Source of the DNA: Diphasiastrum complanatum
Lineage: Eukaryota > Streptophyta > Lycopodiopsida > Lycopodiales > Lycopodiaceae
Direction: 5' to 3'
Length of the DNA: 64,000 nt
Assembly: GCA_029204225.1 (NCBI GenBank)
Contig: CM055095.1
Span: forward strand, 34,063,078-34,127,077
Below the pieces are notes generated by a model that saw only the letters and a program-made list of their open reading frames with translations, had not been told where the DNA came from and did not search any database. Below are positions 47,693 through 59,882 of the stretch, piece by piece; positions within the stretch are counted from its first letter, which is position 1, and every line of letters starts with the position of its first letter. The position numbers were made by a program, and so were the translations under genes.

Positions 47693-47897
47693 CTGAAATT
47701 TTCAAGCATAAAAACACGAGTTATAGCACAGATAGATCATGTTCCCTACAGAAAATTGTGCCATGACCAAGGTAATAATTGTGTCAGGAATCAGTTCCTT
47801 CTGCCATATTAACCACAACCAGAAAGCATCATACAGCTGCTAGTGCAAGTAAACAGGATGGAATATAACCACCAAATAATCAAACAAAATATGTGTC

Positions 47898-49094
47898 TTA
47901 AGCAAAGTCAACATTGAAACCATTGTCTACCATTTGGCCAACACTTAGTAGATTCTTTGTTATTGTAGGAATGTACAAAACACCTTCTATGTTGATCTTT
48001 TTGGAAGATCCTAAGCAAAGGGGAATGCTACCAACTCCTTCAATCTTACAAGCTTCATCATTTGCTGTATAGATAGACTTTATAAGTCCATCATAAGATA
48101 AGAGAGAAGAGAAAAACTCCCTTTCACTAGTCATGTGTGAACTAGCACCCGAGTCAATCCACCAAGGATCTTCTCCTTTGAAGCTTGTTGAAGAAAATAT
48201 GGACATCATGAGAGAGTCCTCATGTGAACTCTCCTCCTCCTCCTCTTTGCTCATGTTGGCTTGGCTTTGATCTTGCTTCCTCTTGAAGCATTCCGAGGCA
48301 TAATGCCCCATCTTGCTACAATAGTAGCACTTCACCTTTGATTTGTCCTTCTTGACTTTGGTGGTTGATGGAGATGCCTTTGGGGGTCCTTCTTGATCCT
48401 CAAGCTTTGTAGACTTCTTGAATGTTGATCCTTTGCCTTTGGACTTGCCTTTGCCTTTGGTGAAGAGAGCTTGGTCATCTCCACCTTGGATGGAAAGCCT
48501 ATCCATCCTCTCTTGCATTTGGCTCCTTCTTGATTCCTCGGCCATGAGTGTGCCTTGGAGTTCTTCAAGTATGGGTAGCTTACCCATAATTGCATATCCC
48601 TGAACCAAATTGTCAAATTCAAAGCTTAGTCCATTCAATATGAGTTGAACAAGCTCTTCATCCTTGATAGGGTCACTTATAAAGGCTAGCTCTTTGTTCA
48701 ATTCCTTTACTCTTAGGACAAAAGTATGTGCACTCTCTCCTTTCTTTTGATAGCTTCTATAGATTTGATTCTTCAAAGCTAACATTCTAGTTTGGTTCTT
48801 GGATTCATAGACCTTTTGCAAAGTCTCCCAAGCATCTTGAGCTGAAGTGCAATCTCCTACCTCTCTTAAGAGTTCATTTGCAACATTCATTTTTATGCAA
48901 TGTAGTGCAACATTGCACCTCTTGATGTATTTGGCTTTTTCTTGAGGATGAATAGGTTCACCCTCCTTACCATTTACAATTTCCATCAGATCTTGCATGA
49001 TCATGATAGATTCCATTCTAACTTTCCATATGGAATAGTTAGTTTTGTTGAGCCTTTCATTAGTATCCAAAAGATATGCATTTATAGATGCCAT
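47898..49094 (-). CDS. Element D Gag and protease (open, truncated at the foreign block)
   Basis: The frame is intact for 398 codons from ATG 49094 (MASINAYLLDTNERLNKTNY). It holds the UBN2-type Gag (WETLQKVYESKNQTRMLAL, LILNGLSFEFDNLV), a Lys/Ser-rich region (KGKSKGKGS), a CCHC knuckle CYYCSKMGHYASEC near residue 265, an acidic stretch, and the protease active site WWIDSGASSHM near residue 312, then LLSVGQMVDNG. It is cut at 47900, where the foreign block starts, so integrase and RT are separated from it by 8.3 kb. Confidence 0.93.
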   Translation of the reverse strand: MASINAYLLDTNERLNKTNYSIWKVRMESIMIMQDLMEIVNGKEGEPIHPQEKAKYIKRCNVALHCIKMNVANELLREVGDCTSAQDAWETLQKVYESKNQTRMLALKNQIYRSYQKKGESAHTFVLRVKELNKELAFISDPIKDEELVQLILNGLSFEFDNLVQGYAIMGKLPILEELQGTLMAEESRRSQMQERMDRLSIQGGDDQALFTKGKGKSKGKGSTFKKSTKLEDQEGPPKASPSTTKVKKDKSKVKCYYCSKMGHYASECFKRKQDQSQANMSKEEEEESSHEDSLMMSIFSSTSFKGEDPWWIDSGASSHMTSEREFFSSLLSYDGLIKSIYTANDEACKIEGVGSIPLCLGSSKKINIEGVLYIPTITKNLLSVGQMVDNGFNVDFA

Positions 49095-49892
49095 CTAGTC
49101 TCCTAATCAAGGACTTGACACAAATGAAGGTTACTTCTATTGATTTGATTGAAGGTCTACCTTATCCCACTTCTTAGGGACCTGAAAAGATTAGTAATAG
49201 ACTTCCTATAAAGATCTAAGAATGATCTCTAACAAAATCAAATCATAGAATACTAGAAACAATGCACTTGCTTGATTGAAGTAGACAATACTAGTAGAAT
49301 TGCCCCTCTTTCTATAAAGAACATTAAAGCTTCCAAATGATCTGATCAAGAGTGAATTTCAGCAACCTAATATACTTCCAAAATCACTTGTAAAAGATCT
49401 AAATGGAACTTAATGAGGATGCAACACAATCTACTATCCAATCACAAGCAAAAAATGATCAAAATTGATGAAAAATTGATCTAATTTGGTGCATAAGTCA
49501 AGCAATGGTTGGACTGAACCTAAATCACTTTAGGAGGTGTCTACTACACCTTAGAACAGCCTTGAAGAGTCCCCAAAACTCTGATCTTCCCTCTCCTTGA
49601 ATGCTAGAAAGCCTCCTCTATGAAATCACCTCCAAAACTTGCTTAGAAATCAATGCTTGGAGCAAGCAAAACTTGCTATCTTGGTAATGTGAATTGAATT
49701 CAACTTTGCCTCTGGTTTTAGACACCTAAACACCTGCAAATGAAGTCACACAACACCAATCTCCAATGTATTTGACTCACTTTGAGTTCTAGAATCAATA
49801 CTAGATGCTAAGATCCAATCTACACAAGATTTAGATCAAAAATTGTGATCAAATTGAATGAAAACCAAGGATTTAGCTCATTTCAGCCTTTA
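49095..49892 (-). other. Element D leader (5' untranslated)
   Basis: About 800 bp between the PBS and the gag start. No ORF and no similarity to other parts of the window is seen. This is the expected place of the RNA packaging signal. Confidence 0.6.
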
Positions 49893-49905
49893 GGCTCTGA
49901 TACCA
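49893..49905 (-). promoter_or_regulatory. Element D tRNA-iMet primer-binding site
   Basis: The minus strand reads TGGTATCAGAGCC, starting immediately after the LTR end TTTTTACA at 49906. It is a perfect plant initiator Met-tRNA match. Confidence 0.93.
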
Positions 49906-50587
49906 TGTAAAAATTACAGCAAATAAGGATCCTAAAACACTTGAAATGATGAGGGAAACAATAGATTATGATTTCATAAGATTAGCACAAGTTGAACCAT
50001 CAAAATCCATCAAAAATCTATGCTTGAACCTCACTAAATGGCCCAAATCCTTGAAGAAGGCTTCACACGTGTGAAAGTACGGCCTCCCACAGTCTGAGTA
50101 CTGTACACCAGACCTACATTCAATCCTATAATCATTAGTAATCACAAGTACTCAAACAATTATGAACATAGAGAGCAATTGCACCATTATGAGAAAAAAA
50201 ACATGAAATTGCTTGATTGATTTTGGTGAGATATCATCACCTATATATACATGATCCATCACGGTTTTGGGCAGGTATGAGTAGCCCTAAACCTATCCCT
50301 AATGCTAATTTTGGTGGATCTTTCATCCCTACCAAGTTAGGGTTGGAATCTTGGAGATCCCTCAACAATGCAAAAATTACCAAAAATAGCTCCTATTTTT
50401 TCTCCCTTGTATCTAAGCATAATTTGGACTCATTCCAAAGGTTCTAACACTTAGGTCTACTTGAGAACATCCTTATGAATGGAATCCTATGCTATTTGGC
50501 ACGTGTGACAAGCCACATCATGACCATCTAACTATTTACAAGTCATATGACCAAAACTAGTCAAGCTAGAATTGTGAATTTTTAACA
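49906..50587 (-). repeat. Element D 5' LTR (682 bp)
   Basis: Same length as the left LTR and one visible difference. The minus-strand TATATATA box at 50242-50249 is the likely promoter of the element. The plus-strand ORF at 50217-50447 recurs exactly at 36062-36292 only because both lie in the LTR. Confidence 0.95.
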
Positions 50588-50592
50588 TGTGC

Positions 50593-52230
50593 ATTTCTCA
50601 ATCAAGACCAAGACGACATTACAACTAAAACCAATGACGGGTACCTGATCTCACGACTCAAAAATCCACATCTCCGTGACACAATAGATTTTATATCTGC
50701 CACCATCATAGTGAGCTCCCACTGTCTCCTCCGTATGTCCAACCAGGCCATCGTCATAACGACAATGATGAAGGACTGGACATAGTCTATGATTGGGTCT
50801 CGTTTCTCGTGAAGGAGTTACAAGCTGCTTTCAAGCACCCCTCACGGATCACCTATGGTGGTCTTATCACCATCATCGCCTACATGCATCTAGAGCATCT
50901 AGGTGTAAAAATGTCCTCACTCTCCTCTCCATCTAGGTGTAAAAATGCCCTCACTCTCCTCTCCATCTGCTAGTCTCTCCTCACAAGATCCACTTGTGCT
51001 ATTGTCACCTGCCTTCACCTGAGTCTCCTATGCCATCCACTCAAACATGCCCCAACACACTAGCCCAGCACACACCAGCCCCATCCGCTCCTCCCCCATA
51101 ATTCAGATCGTGTCCCCTGTACATAGCCCTATCCACCCTGTAGTTACCTCCCTTGTTTCTACCGCTATCACAAGTTCCATCACTCCCACCATCACCACTC
51201 TTGCCATCGCCACCTCATCTCTTCTCTCTATCTCTATTTCATCTATTTTGTCTCCCATTCACCCCACAGTCGTTTCTACCATCACTATTCTGATCGCCTC
51301 CATTGTCACTCCCATTGTTACCAGTGTTTCTACCAATCACCACCATCTGTCACCAAACCTCTTCCACCACCCATCATAACTTTTCCGCCATCAGCCGACT
51401 GGGATACTTAGGCATTGGATTGCTGGACTTCCTTAATAGGACTTCAACAGCAACTCCACAGATGCTCTCTGAAAGAGATACTGAGCAATCTCGCGGCCAA
51501 TTGGTGGCAGAGCAAATGCTGCTGGCCTTGACTGATCAGGTTGCGTGGCTAAACCAAGGGAGAGAAAAAGAAAGGAAAGAGAGCCACGACCAGCTCAAGA
51601 AAGCATAGCAAGCAGCTCAACAACAACAACAACATGTGGCCACACTCCAGGCCTAGATCCTCTAAGAGAAGACTACGCGCCAAACTTATCAATCGGACCA
51701 CCAACACCTTCTCATGAAACAGACAATGATGGAACAAGAACGAGAATCTATCAGAGCCTCCAAGAGATCCCTCAAGGATTACGTCTGGACATTGGAACGT
51801 AATGTCTCGAAGGAGCAAATAGAAAATCAACAGGCCTAGGCCAACTTCAAAACTCAATAGATGGTCTAAAGGTCCAACAAGTAGACCAACAGGTGCAGGC
51901 CATCTAGGCTGCCCTCGATCAAATGGTAGCAACTGTAGAAGAAGAAACACCGGCCGCCCAAAAGCTGCAAAAGAAGCGCGTCGAGTATTATAAGGACCAT
52001 TTCAACCAGATGCTACAAACTTATCAGGACCAACAAAAACTTCATGACTCTATGCTCAATACCAAGGACACGGAGCTGGCAACCCTATTGGCCACACTCC
52101 AAGAAGATGAGCAAGCGCTCAAGGCAACTGAAGGCCAATTGAGAATCCTCAAGAAGCAGTTCGACGTCGTTCTAGAGTTTTCCACTGCTCTAGACGATAA
52201 TTTACCATTCATTTTTCAATATTTGATTAA
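50593..52230 (+). pseudogene. 3' part of the gene split by element D, with coiled coil
   Basis: It continues the 5' part in frame (FLNQDQDDITTKTNDGYL, HLRDTIDFISATIIVSS) to a TAG at 50783, then shifts to YDWVSFLVKELQAAF and TYGGLITIIAYMHLEHLG. A Ser/Thr/Pro/Ile-rich stretch follows (51047-51400), then a long Gln/Glu/Lys coiled-coil region (MLLALTDQVAWLNQGREKE, QQQQQHVATLQ, YKDHFNQMLQTYQDQQK) to 52230. Stops at 51606, 51654, 51663, 51837 and 51905 sit where Gln would fit the heptads. I do not know its function. 52231-52572 is AT-rich and unassigned. Confidence 0.5.
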
Positions 52231-52572
52231 AATAGCTTTTTATTATTTCTCTCTATCTTTTCCGGCTTCCCCCTTGTCTAATTCGTGTCTCATTCATATT
52301 TACCAAATTGCATTGGAGGCCAATAAAAATATATTTATTTTTGTTGTCCTTACTGGCTTTATCCAAGTTAAGAATTTTGGCTATTTTTGAGATGTTTTCG
52401 GGAGTCCTTCGTTCCGATTTGTAGCAGGCCTTTGTGCCATCATCAATTCTCCACAAGATTGATGCTTCCAACTGGAGCTAGATCATATATATCAACCCCA
52501 CCTCTTTGTTCCACCTTCGTTTATCCCTTCACCATCACAACACCAGTAGGTACGGTACGCGCCAGAGCACCA

Positions 52573-53735
52573 ACAACACTTTATGGTTGGGATCTATGGC
52601 AATTAGATATCAGTAATGCATTATTGAATGGAGATCTTGAAGAGGAGGTCTACATGGAGCAACCGGAGGGCTGTATTTCTCATGGAAAGCCTAATCATGT
52701 GTGTTTTCTCCAAAAGAGTTTGTATGGGCTTAAGCAAGCACCGAGGAGTTGGTATGCTAAGCTCAACACATTTCTACTTTCTCAAAATTTCATAATGAGT
52801 GAGTATGATCATTCATTTTATTTTATATTTTCTGGAAATAATGTTACGATTCTTCTAATATATGTGGATGATATCATTTTGAGTGGAGGCAACATTCAAG
52901 ATATAGATGATATCAAGATGGCACTCAAAAAGGACTTTGAGATACATGACGTTGGTCTTTTGCATTATATCTTGGGAATAGAGGTATTTAGGACTTCTCA
53001 AACTACTTCCAGTTGTCAAGAAAAGTATGTTAATTCTATTCTTATAAGATTTTATATGGTGGATGCTAAGTCTATTGATACACCAATGGAGTCAAATGTA
53101 AATCTCACTATAAGAGATAATCAAAGATCCTTTGAGGACATTACTCTCTATCGGAATCTAGTTGGTTCACTCATATATCTAACCATCAAAAAACCTAATC
53201 TAAGCTATTGTGTTGGTGTATTGAGTCAATTTATGCATGATCCTAGTGTGGAGCATTGGAAGGTAGGCAAGAGAGTATTGAGGTACATCTCGGGTTCTAC
53301 AGATTTTGGCATTGTTTATAGAGGATCATCACCTAACTTGTATGAATTTTTAGAATCGAACTTTGTTGAAGATCAAATGAATAGGAAATCCATAAGTTCA
53401 CATGCTATTTTCATAAGTGATGGAGCTATCTCATGTATCTCTATCATCAACTGAAGCCGAGTACAAAGCCTTGACTTCATGCACCAAGGAGATGCTATGG
53501 ATCAAAAGGATGATAATGGATCTTAACTTGCTAGATTTTCAAAAGTGTCCAATCATCTTTTTTTATAACCTTTCAGCTCACATCTTGGCAAGTAATTCTA
53601 TCTTTCATGCAAGGAGCAACCATATCGGTGGCTGATATCTTCACCAAAGCATTAGGAAAGGACTTTTTTATGAAGCATAGAACTCAACTTGGAGTACTAT
53701 CTAGATCTATGCTAAAACTAGTTGAAGAGAGAGAG
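52573..53735 (+). pseudogene. Copia C reverse transcriptase and RNase H
   Basis: The plus frame from about 52583 reads WQLDISNALLNGDLEEE (motif A), YGLKQAPRSWYAKL, IYVDDIILSGG (motif C), LGIEVFR, RNLVGSLIYLT and LRYISGSTDFGIVYRG. After a break near 53435 it reads SSTEAEYKALTS and FHARSNHI, then after a shift near 53630 VADIFTKALGKDF to the stop. The RT N-terminus, integrase and gag are absent. The long frame's first ~60 codons (from 52387) do not belong to RT. Confidence 0.88.
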
Positions 53736-53970
53736 TGAAAAATTGTCAACTAGTAAGATTTTTCATATTGAGTTCATTTGGCAATTTTGAGGCCAATATG
53801 CATTTTAAACCTAGAGATAGACTTTAAGAAGTTAGTAAGGCCTAAGAATAGTAGATTTACTTTTTTTTTGGAAATGTAGACATGCTAATAAAGTCACATA
53901 TAGGCCTATTATAATTGGCTTATTCATGCACATTGAATATAGTCATGTTAGATCTAGGGTTTGGATGAGA
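53736..53970 (+). repeat. Copia C LTR start, truncated
   Basis: TGAAAAATTGTCAACTAG follows the purine tract GAAGAGAGAGAG at the pol stop. It matches the first ~230 bp of the LTR at 18627, thereby assigning those solo copies to copia C. Similarity fades after about 53970. Confidence 0.75.
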
Positions 53971-54169
53971 TCCAAAGATCAAAGGGCATAATTAGGTCTT
54001 TGTATCTGATTTTCTTCACAAGATGCCCCTAGCCTTTGAAAAACTTTCACAGGTCCACAAGGACATCGCATCCCAATAGGACTTACATAGGCCCTCCAAC
54101 ATAATTCCTTATGATCACTCGTTATCTAAGAGCCAATTCCACTTACAATTCAAAAGTATGTTTTCTAAG

Positions 54170-55135
54170 ATTTTACGTTAATCATTCTCAATATATCAGA
54201 TACACAGATTGGCCATGTATCTGAATCTCAAACTTCGAAAGAAGTATTAAACATCTTGAGTGCACTATATGATGTGAGAGACGTGACTTCTAAGTTGTAT
54301 CTCAAAAAAAAAAATTCTTCTCACTCAAGATGTCTAATGGTGATCCATTGCAGAGTCAAATAAACTAATTCAAAAATCTCTTGCAACAAATGGCAACTAT
54401 CGACTATCAACTATCAACAATCAAGACACAATCATGACATTGCTTTCAAGCTTGCCACCTACATACAAAAATTGGACAATGATCAGAATGAGACACTCAG
54501 ATTTAACTCTCTCCAAAGTAATCGCTATGTTGTTGTAGGAAGACAATCGAAGAAGCTCCAAACAACTCTTCAAATCTAGTATCACATGCTCTATATGTAA
54601 ACAAAGGCTCTATATGTCAAAAGAAGAAAGACTAGAAACAATTCTTACCGAATTTGAAACTGACACAAAATCAAGAGCAATTATCGAATCCATAGTTGAA
54701 AAAAAAGTTTTTTGTACGTATTGCAAATGCACCAATCATGAGATTTAAGATTTTCGGATATTGAAAGTGAAGAAGGCCAATAGCAAGCAATCAGATCAAC
54801 AAGCAAATGCAGTTGTAGAGACATTACAATCTCATATATAAGACATGGATGAAGGAGCGTTTATGATCAACGATTAAAAAGTGCAAGTCAATAATGCTTG
54901 GTTTCTCGATTCTGGAGCCACTCAACATATAACCAGTCATTGTGAATATTTTCAGTCCTATATGTCTTACAGTACAAAGAAATTCGTTCATCTTGGTGAC
55001 AATAGTACACATACTATTGAAGGTGAAGGCACCGTAAGATTGAACTTTCAACATGATCAATTCAAGTCACCCAATGTTCTGTATGTACCTAAACTTTCAA
55101 CAAATTTTGTTATCAGTAACCAGTTCTTAGGGTAG
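54170..55135 (+). pseudogene. Copia E gag and protease
   Basis: Frame-hopping gag (KEVLNILSALYDVRDVTSKL, LPPTYKNWTMIRM), a decayed knuckle (CTYCKCTNHE) with a stop after it, and an open protease stretch at 54881-55135 with NAWFLDSGATQHITSH and VLYVPKLSTNFV. Several stops and a run of ten A residues (frameshift) at 54305 disable it. Its relation to the neighbouring copia C LTR is unclear. Confidence 0.78.
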
Positions 55136-55544
55136 AATTTTGACAAAGCAAAACAGCAAACTTTGATAGTCTTATCTTCTACTAAAAACAAAATAAATTT
55201 CGTGGAAAAAAAAAATCAATAGTCTTATCTTCTACTAAAGCATAATATAACACATGCAATAAAAGAAGGGTTTTGTAAAAATAAGTAGCTCCAAACTTCT
55301 ACATACAATATATAATGTTCATTTATTTGTTCATGGAGAACATAACCTTTAAGACATTGAAATATAAAGTGTTGTTGGCGGCTTGGGACCCACACCGACC
55401 TCGATGGTGCATGCTTTGCTATGAACATAGATTGTGACAAGAGCATGTCTTGTATCGGCTTTTATGTTGTTGTTGAATTACTTGAACATATCATATGCAA
55501 AGAACCTAGAGCCAATCAACACATATTACAGAGAATCTATGATC
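55136..55544. other. Unassigned DNA
   Basis: The 19-bp word TAGTCTTATCTTCTACTAA occurs at about 55167 and 55219. The second copy reads LSSTKA, like the start of a copia RNase H motif, but nothing follows. No other feature is seen. Confidence 0.35.
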
Positions 55545-55549
55545 AATCA

Positions 55550-55794
55550 CTTAGAATTTGCTTCGAACAGGAACACAGATCATGCTACACAGTAACACAG
55601 ACAGAAAACACTCTCCATAGCAAGCTCACATAGCAACTATGTTTCTCAGAATGAAATTACACTGTACATATAGTTGTTCACTCAGGAAACCCATGCATGA
55701 CCCAGGTTGTCGTTGGCGGGACACGTGTCCCATCGACTTGCACCACAGTACAGTAGCACAGTGATTCTACTTTAATTCTAACTCTCTCTCTTAC
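55550..55794 (-). repeat. Element F 3' LTR (245 bp)
   Basis: It aligns with 59883-60134. It carries a segment near 55660-55690 that the right LTR lacks and lacks the GCCTCGTGGCGAGGC hairpin region present there. The LTRs are therefore clearly diverged, so F is older than D. Confidence 0.88.
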
Positions 55795-55837
55795 AACAGA
55801 GTCTACTTTTTAGACAATCATATACATAGCTTTAAAG

Positions 55838-57431
55838 TCAACAAACTTTAAGTACAAAATGCTTTGATCTAAACTTATCAAACTTTTCTCCAACAAGTGG
55901 CTTAGTGAAAATATCAGCTAGTTGCTCTTCCGTACTACAATGAATAACATGAATTTCATGACTCAGTGGCCTCTCACGTAAAAAGTGATACTGGATCTCA
56001 ATGTGTTTGGTTCTCGCAAGGAACACTGGATTCTTTGCTAGCCGAATGCCACTTTGTCTATCGCTATGTAACGTTGTGGGATTTTTCTGCTTCATGCCAA
56101 CTACTTCCAAGATTTGTCTCAACCATATAGCTTCCTGTGCTGCACTATACATTGCATTATACTTTCTGTGGTGGATAGAGCAATTTTACTTTGCTTCTTA
56201 CTAGACCAGGAAAAGCAACTACCACAAAACTGGAATACATACTCTGTGGTGGATCTACGATCATCATAGTCACCTCCCCAATCTGCATCCACATAGCCAC
56301 ACAACTCAGGTAAACCATCATGCTTCCTGTAAATCAAGCCATAATCTGAAGTGCCTTTCCAACAACATAGCATATATCTGGCCTAGTCATGGTAAGGTAA
56401 ATCAAGCTCCCTACTAACTGCTTATACAGCGTAGCATCAAATGACTGTGACTCATCAAGCTCAGAAAGCTTTTTACCTGGTTCAATAGGAGTATTCACTG
56501 GTTTGCAATCCTGCAACCTAAACCTATGTAGCAATTCTTTGACATACTTCACCTATGTTAAACCCACTTCGTGTCCTTTTTGCCACACCTCTACTCCAAG
56601 GCAATAATGCATCAGGCTGAGATCTGTCATCTCGAATTGTTCCATGAGATCTTTCTTGATCATGTCTATCATCTCTTGATTATTTCTCGTAATAATCAAG
56701 TCATCAACATAAAGAGCAATCAAAGCAACCATACCATCAAAGCATAAGACATATAGATTTGGATCAGAATGTGTTCTCACCATCCCCTTTGAACAAAAGT
56801 AGGCATCAATCCTACTGTACCACGCACGTGGTGCCTGTTTAAGACCATAAAACGCTTTCTTCAAGCGACATACTTTATTTTCCTATCCCTTCACTACAAA
56901 GCCTTTAGGTTGATCCATGAACACTTCTTCTTCTAGCTCACCATTTAGAAAAGCAGATTTCACATCCATCTGATGCAAAGGCCAACCAAAATGTGAGGCT
57001 AAAGCAACAAGTAGGCATAGAGTATTCCACTTACATACTAGCGCAAAGGTCTCCTCATAGTCAATGCCTTTACTTTGTGCACAACCTTTGATCACCAATC
57101 TTGCCTTGTGCTTTGCTATACTGCCATCTGCACGGTACTTAGTCCTGTATACCCATTTGCAATCAATGGATTTCTTGCCAACTAGTGGTTCTACTAAGTC
57201 CCATGTGTTTTGCTTAGCAATTGATTCCATCTCCTCTCCCATGGCCTTGACCCAAATGTCATCATCCTTCGCTTCACCATAAGTCGAAGGTTCTTTGATT
57301 TGAATAATGCTAGATAAGAGAGCATAATTTGCTTCATACCTTTCATGTTGTGTCTTCTCTCTTGTTGATCTTTGTAGCTCTCCTTGGCTAGATGATCCTG
57401 GAAAGTCATCCATGTTGCGGCTCTCCAACAA
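55838..57431 (-). pseudogene. Element F linker, reverse transcriptase and RNase H
   Basis: The minus frame 57431-56883 gives the linker, TWDLVEPLVGKK, CKWVYRTKYRADG, YEETFALV and HQMDVKSAFLNGELEEE. A stop follows VVKG, then KKAFYGLKQAPRAWYSR and LYVDDLIIT (56864-56553). A stop precedes VKYVKELLHRF. GSLIYLTMTRPDI, YVDADWGGDYDDRRS and ALSTTES follow, then a one-base shift to MYSAAQEAIWLRQIL, HSDRQSG (usual DNQSA altered) and LADIFTKPL. Confidence 0.9.
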
Positions 57432-57499
57432 TCTCTCAAACCACTTAGGGAGCTTCCTGTCAGGTGATCGGCTTCCTGGTGAAAATGTATCCCATGGTA

Positions 57500-57731
57500 C
57501 ATCAAACCTGGTACGTAAAGTACCTCCCTGATCATCCTGCTTTTGCCATCAGGTAGTTGGATTGAAACGGTGCCTGGGCCCCTTGTTCTTGCACACATCG
57601 CCATTTGCTTGTGAAACGGACGTTCCATTATCCAACACTTTCAAGCTACTGAACCAATTCTTGTTACATGTCATGTGTCTTGTGGCTCCCGAGTCAATAT
57701 ACCACGCTTGATCATCTTGATTAGATGACAA
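57500..57731 (-). pseudogene. Element F protease, fused to the post-integrase linker
   Basis: AWYIDSGATRHMTCNKNW keeps the aspartic protease active site. After a frameshift the end of the domain reads IREVLYVPGL, and at about 57505 the sequence passes directly to a linker (FDVPWDTFSPG, WFERLLESRN) that normally follows integrase. GAG-pre-integrase and integrase are precisely missing. Confidence 0.85.
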
Positions 57732-57837
57732 TGCAAATATGAAGATGCTAGAGTCTTCAATCTCACCCTCATCGACAAGGTTACCTGCTTGTTTTGGCCT
57801 TGCCTTGTTCCGCTAGGAATTTTCGACATTTGCTCTT

Positions 57838-58623
57838 CTAATGGCCCTTTTTATCACAATGAAAGCACTTGCCTTTCTTCTTGGTCTTACTGGAAGATCC
57901 CTCATCCTCCTGAGTCTTGGCAAATTGTTGTTTAGACTTTTTCTTGCCCTTGCCCTTGCCTTGTTTTTTGCATGTCACAACTACCTGATCGTCAGTATTT
58001 TGACATCTAGCTTTCACCATTTCTTGTCGTTGCTCTTCCTGCATCAAGACCCCTGTGAGCTCGTCAAAGGTTGGCAATCTTTCTCTTGATGCTATTCCGC
58101 TCACAAACATCTGATAGGGTTCTGCAATGCCGCACAATGCATTGTTTACCAGCTCCACATCACGTATGCGCTCACCAATAGAATGCAGTTCATCCCTCAT
58201 TGTCTTGATTCTGGTCATGTACGTCTGAATGTGCTCTCCTTGCTCCATTCGGACACTATTCAGCTTTGACTTCAGAAACATGATTCTAGATGGATTTGAC
58301 GTCTCGAACTGCTCCTTTAGCATATCCCATGCCTGTCTGGGTGTAACAACATCACAAATGTGGGTAATGATGTGATCCGTCACTAATAAGTTAATGAAGG
58401 TCAAAGCTTTCCTCATCTTTTTGTCGAACACTTTGATATCCACTTCATTTGGCAGCCTTCTCTCATCACCTGTGATGACTTCGCACACATATTTCTCCAT
58501 CAGTATGTTTTTCATTTTGAATTTCCACACTGCATAGTTGGAAATCTCGTCCAATCTGCTACTTTCACTCAAAATGGACTCTCCCATGTTTGCCATTGCA
58601 AAACTGCTTGAAACTTCTGCCAC
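57838..58623 (-). pseudogene. Element F Gag
   Basis: A 261-codon frame from ATG 58623: YAVWKFKMKNILMEKYVCEV, QAWDMLKEQFETSNPSRIMFL, YMTRIKTMRDELHSIGERI, LPTFDELTGVLMQEEQRQ, then a basic region (KGKGKKKSKQQ) and the start of the zinc knuckle CFHCDKKGH. It ends at TAG where knuckles usually have Trp (TGG to TAG). Apart from this stop, Gag is complete. Confidence 0.9.
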
Positions 58624-59868
58624 AGGCTAAAAACAGTATGTCGAGGCCAATTGTGATGTCAAAGGCTGAAAATAATGACCTGCACTTTTTCCCTTACCAG
58701 GCCACTCATCGCTTTTCCACCAATTTATAAGCCAAATTGGCGTCGCCTTCTGAAATGCACTCAGTCGTCAACTCCCAACTACATGCCCAATAGAATGGTG
58801 AAATCACTTTTGGCGCACTCCGGACATTTTCTCCACTGCAATCACTCTATTTTGTTGTATCGTACTTGCAGGTACAGTCCGGGTGCTCTTCGTTTGGAGG
58901 TTTTAGCCTTTCGTTTGGGTCAAAACGGACAAAGGACCCAAAAATATGGATTTTCCTTGTTTTTGAATTATTTCTTCACCTTGAAGAAACTTCAAACTTC
59001 ACTTGTGAAGAGACCCAACTCCAATTTCAGTATGAATATTTTTAAAGAAAATGGAGTGCCCTTTGCAATTCTCTACCCTTCGGGCCCACTTCACTTAAAT
59101 CCAACGATAGGTTTCAATCTTGTGGTCCAAATGCAATTAATCATGTCCGTCGATCGTTGTGAAGATTGATCTTGTGGACTTCGTTGCATCGGTGTGTTAA
59201 ACTACACTCCTGAAGCTGCTATCCGCTTGCAAACGCTACACGTTATTTGTGGTTCCTCGCGCGAGCAAGCCTGCGACCTCCTCCGACTCTCTCTCTTGCA
59301 TGAATTGTAGCTATGGCTGCCACCAAAAGTGCTTATTGCTCCACAGATGAAGCGCGGCTATTTACGGCCTTCTCAGATCTTTTACTACTGATCAAGACGC
59401 CCTCCCTTGGATTTTCACAACTTCAAAAGAGGATCAGAATGGAGAAAAATCTTTGATTTTGTGCTCCCAAATCCCAGACTAGGGTTTTTCACACAAATCT
59501 GTTCTTGGCTTCCTGTTCTCAGTGTTCTGATAGGCCTATCCTCTTGCTCTGAGGTCACCCTACTACTAGAACTCTAATGCTTCAATCTGTTTGTCAAACG
59601 GTGTCCGATTGAATGCACACTGACTGCAAACACCAAATAGCCTACTTCGAAATTTCAAAATTTCGTTTGCTGAGGTTCTGATTACGCCGACAACTCTTGT
59701 CTCTGAATCCCCACACAGTCTCAAGCTCACCAAGCTTTTGTGTGCTAAACTGTCTGCACTAGTGCTTCTCCTTCCAGCTTCAACCCGTCGTAAATTCCAA
59801 ACTCTCAGAACATAGTTCTCCCGAAGCTCTCTTCAACGGCGATGTTGTATTGTGTACACTCCCTGTAT
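58624..59868 (-). other. Element F leader
   Basis: About 1.25 kb between the PBS and the gag start. The plus ORF at 58675-59169 in it has no recognisable domain and is probably a chance frame. Confidence 0.55.
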
Positions 59869-59882
59869 GGCTCTGATACCAA
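59869..59882 (-). promoter_or_regulatory. Element F primer-binding site
   Basis: The minus strand reads TTGGTATCAGAGCC directly after the LTR end TTCTAAG, a perfect initiator Met-tRNA match with one extra T. Confidence 0.9.

Noticed and set aside
52387-52572. N-terminal extension of the copia C RT
   Set aside because: The residues do not match RT or the linker. It is an open frame running into unrelated upstream DNA.
58675-59169. 164-codon plus-strand ORF in the element F leader
   Set aside because: No recognisable domain, antisense to the element, in a leader region. Probably chance.
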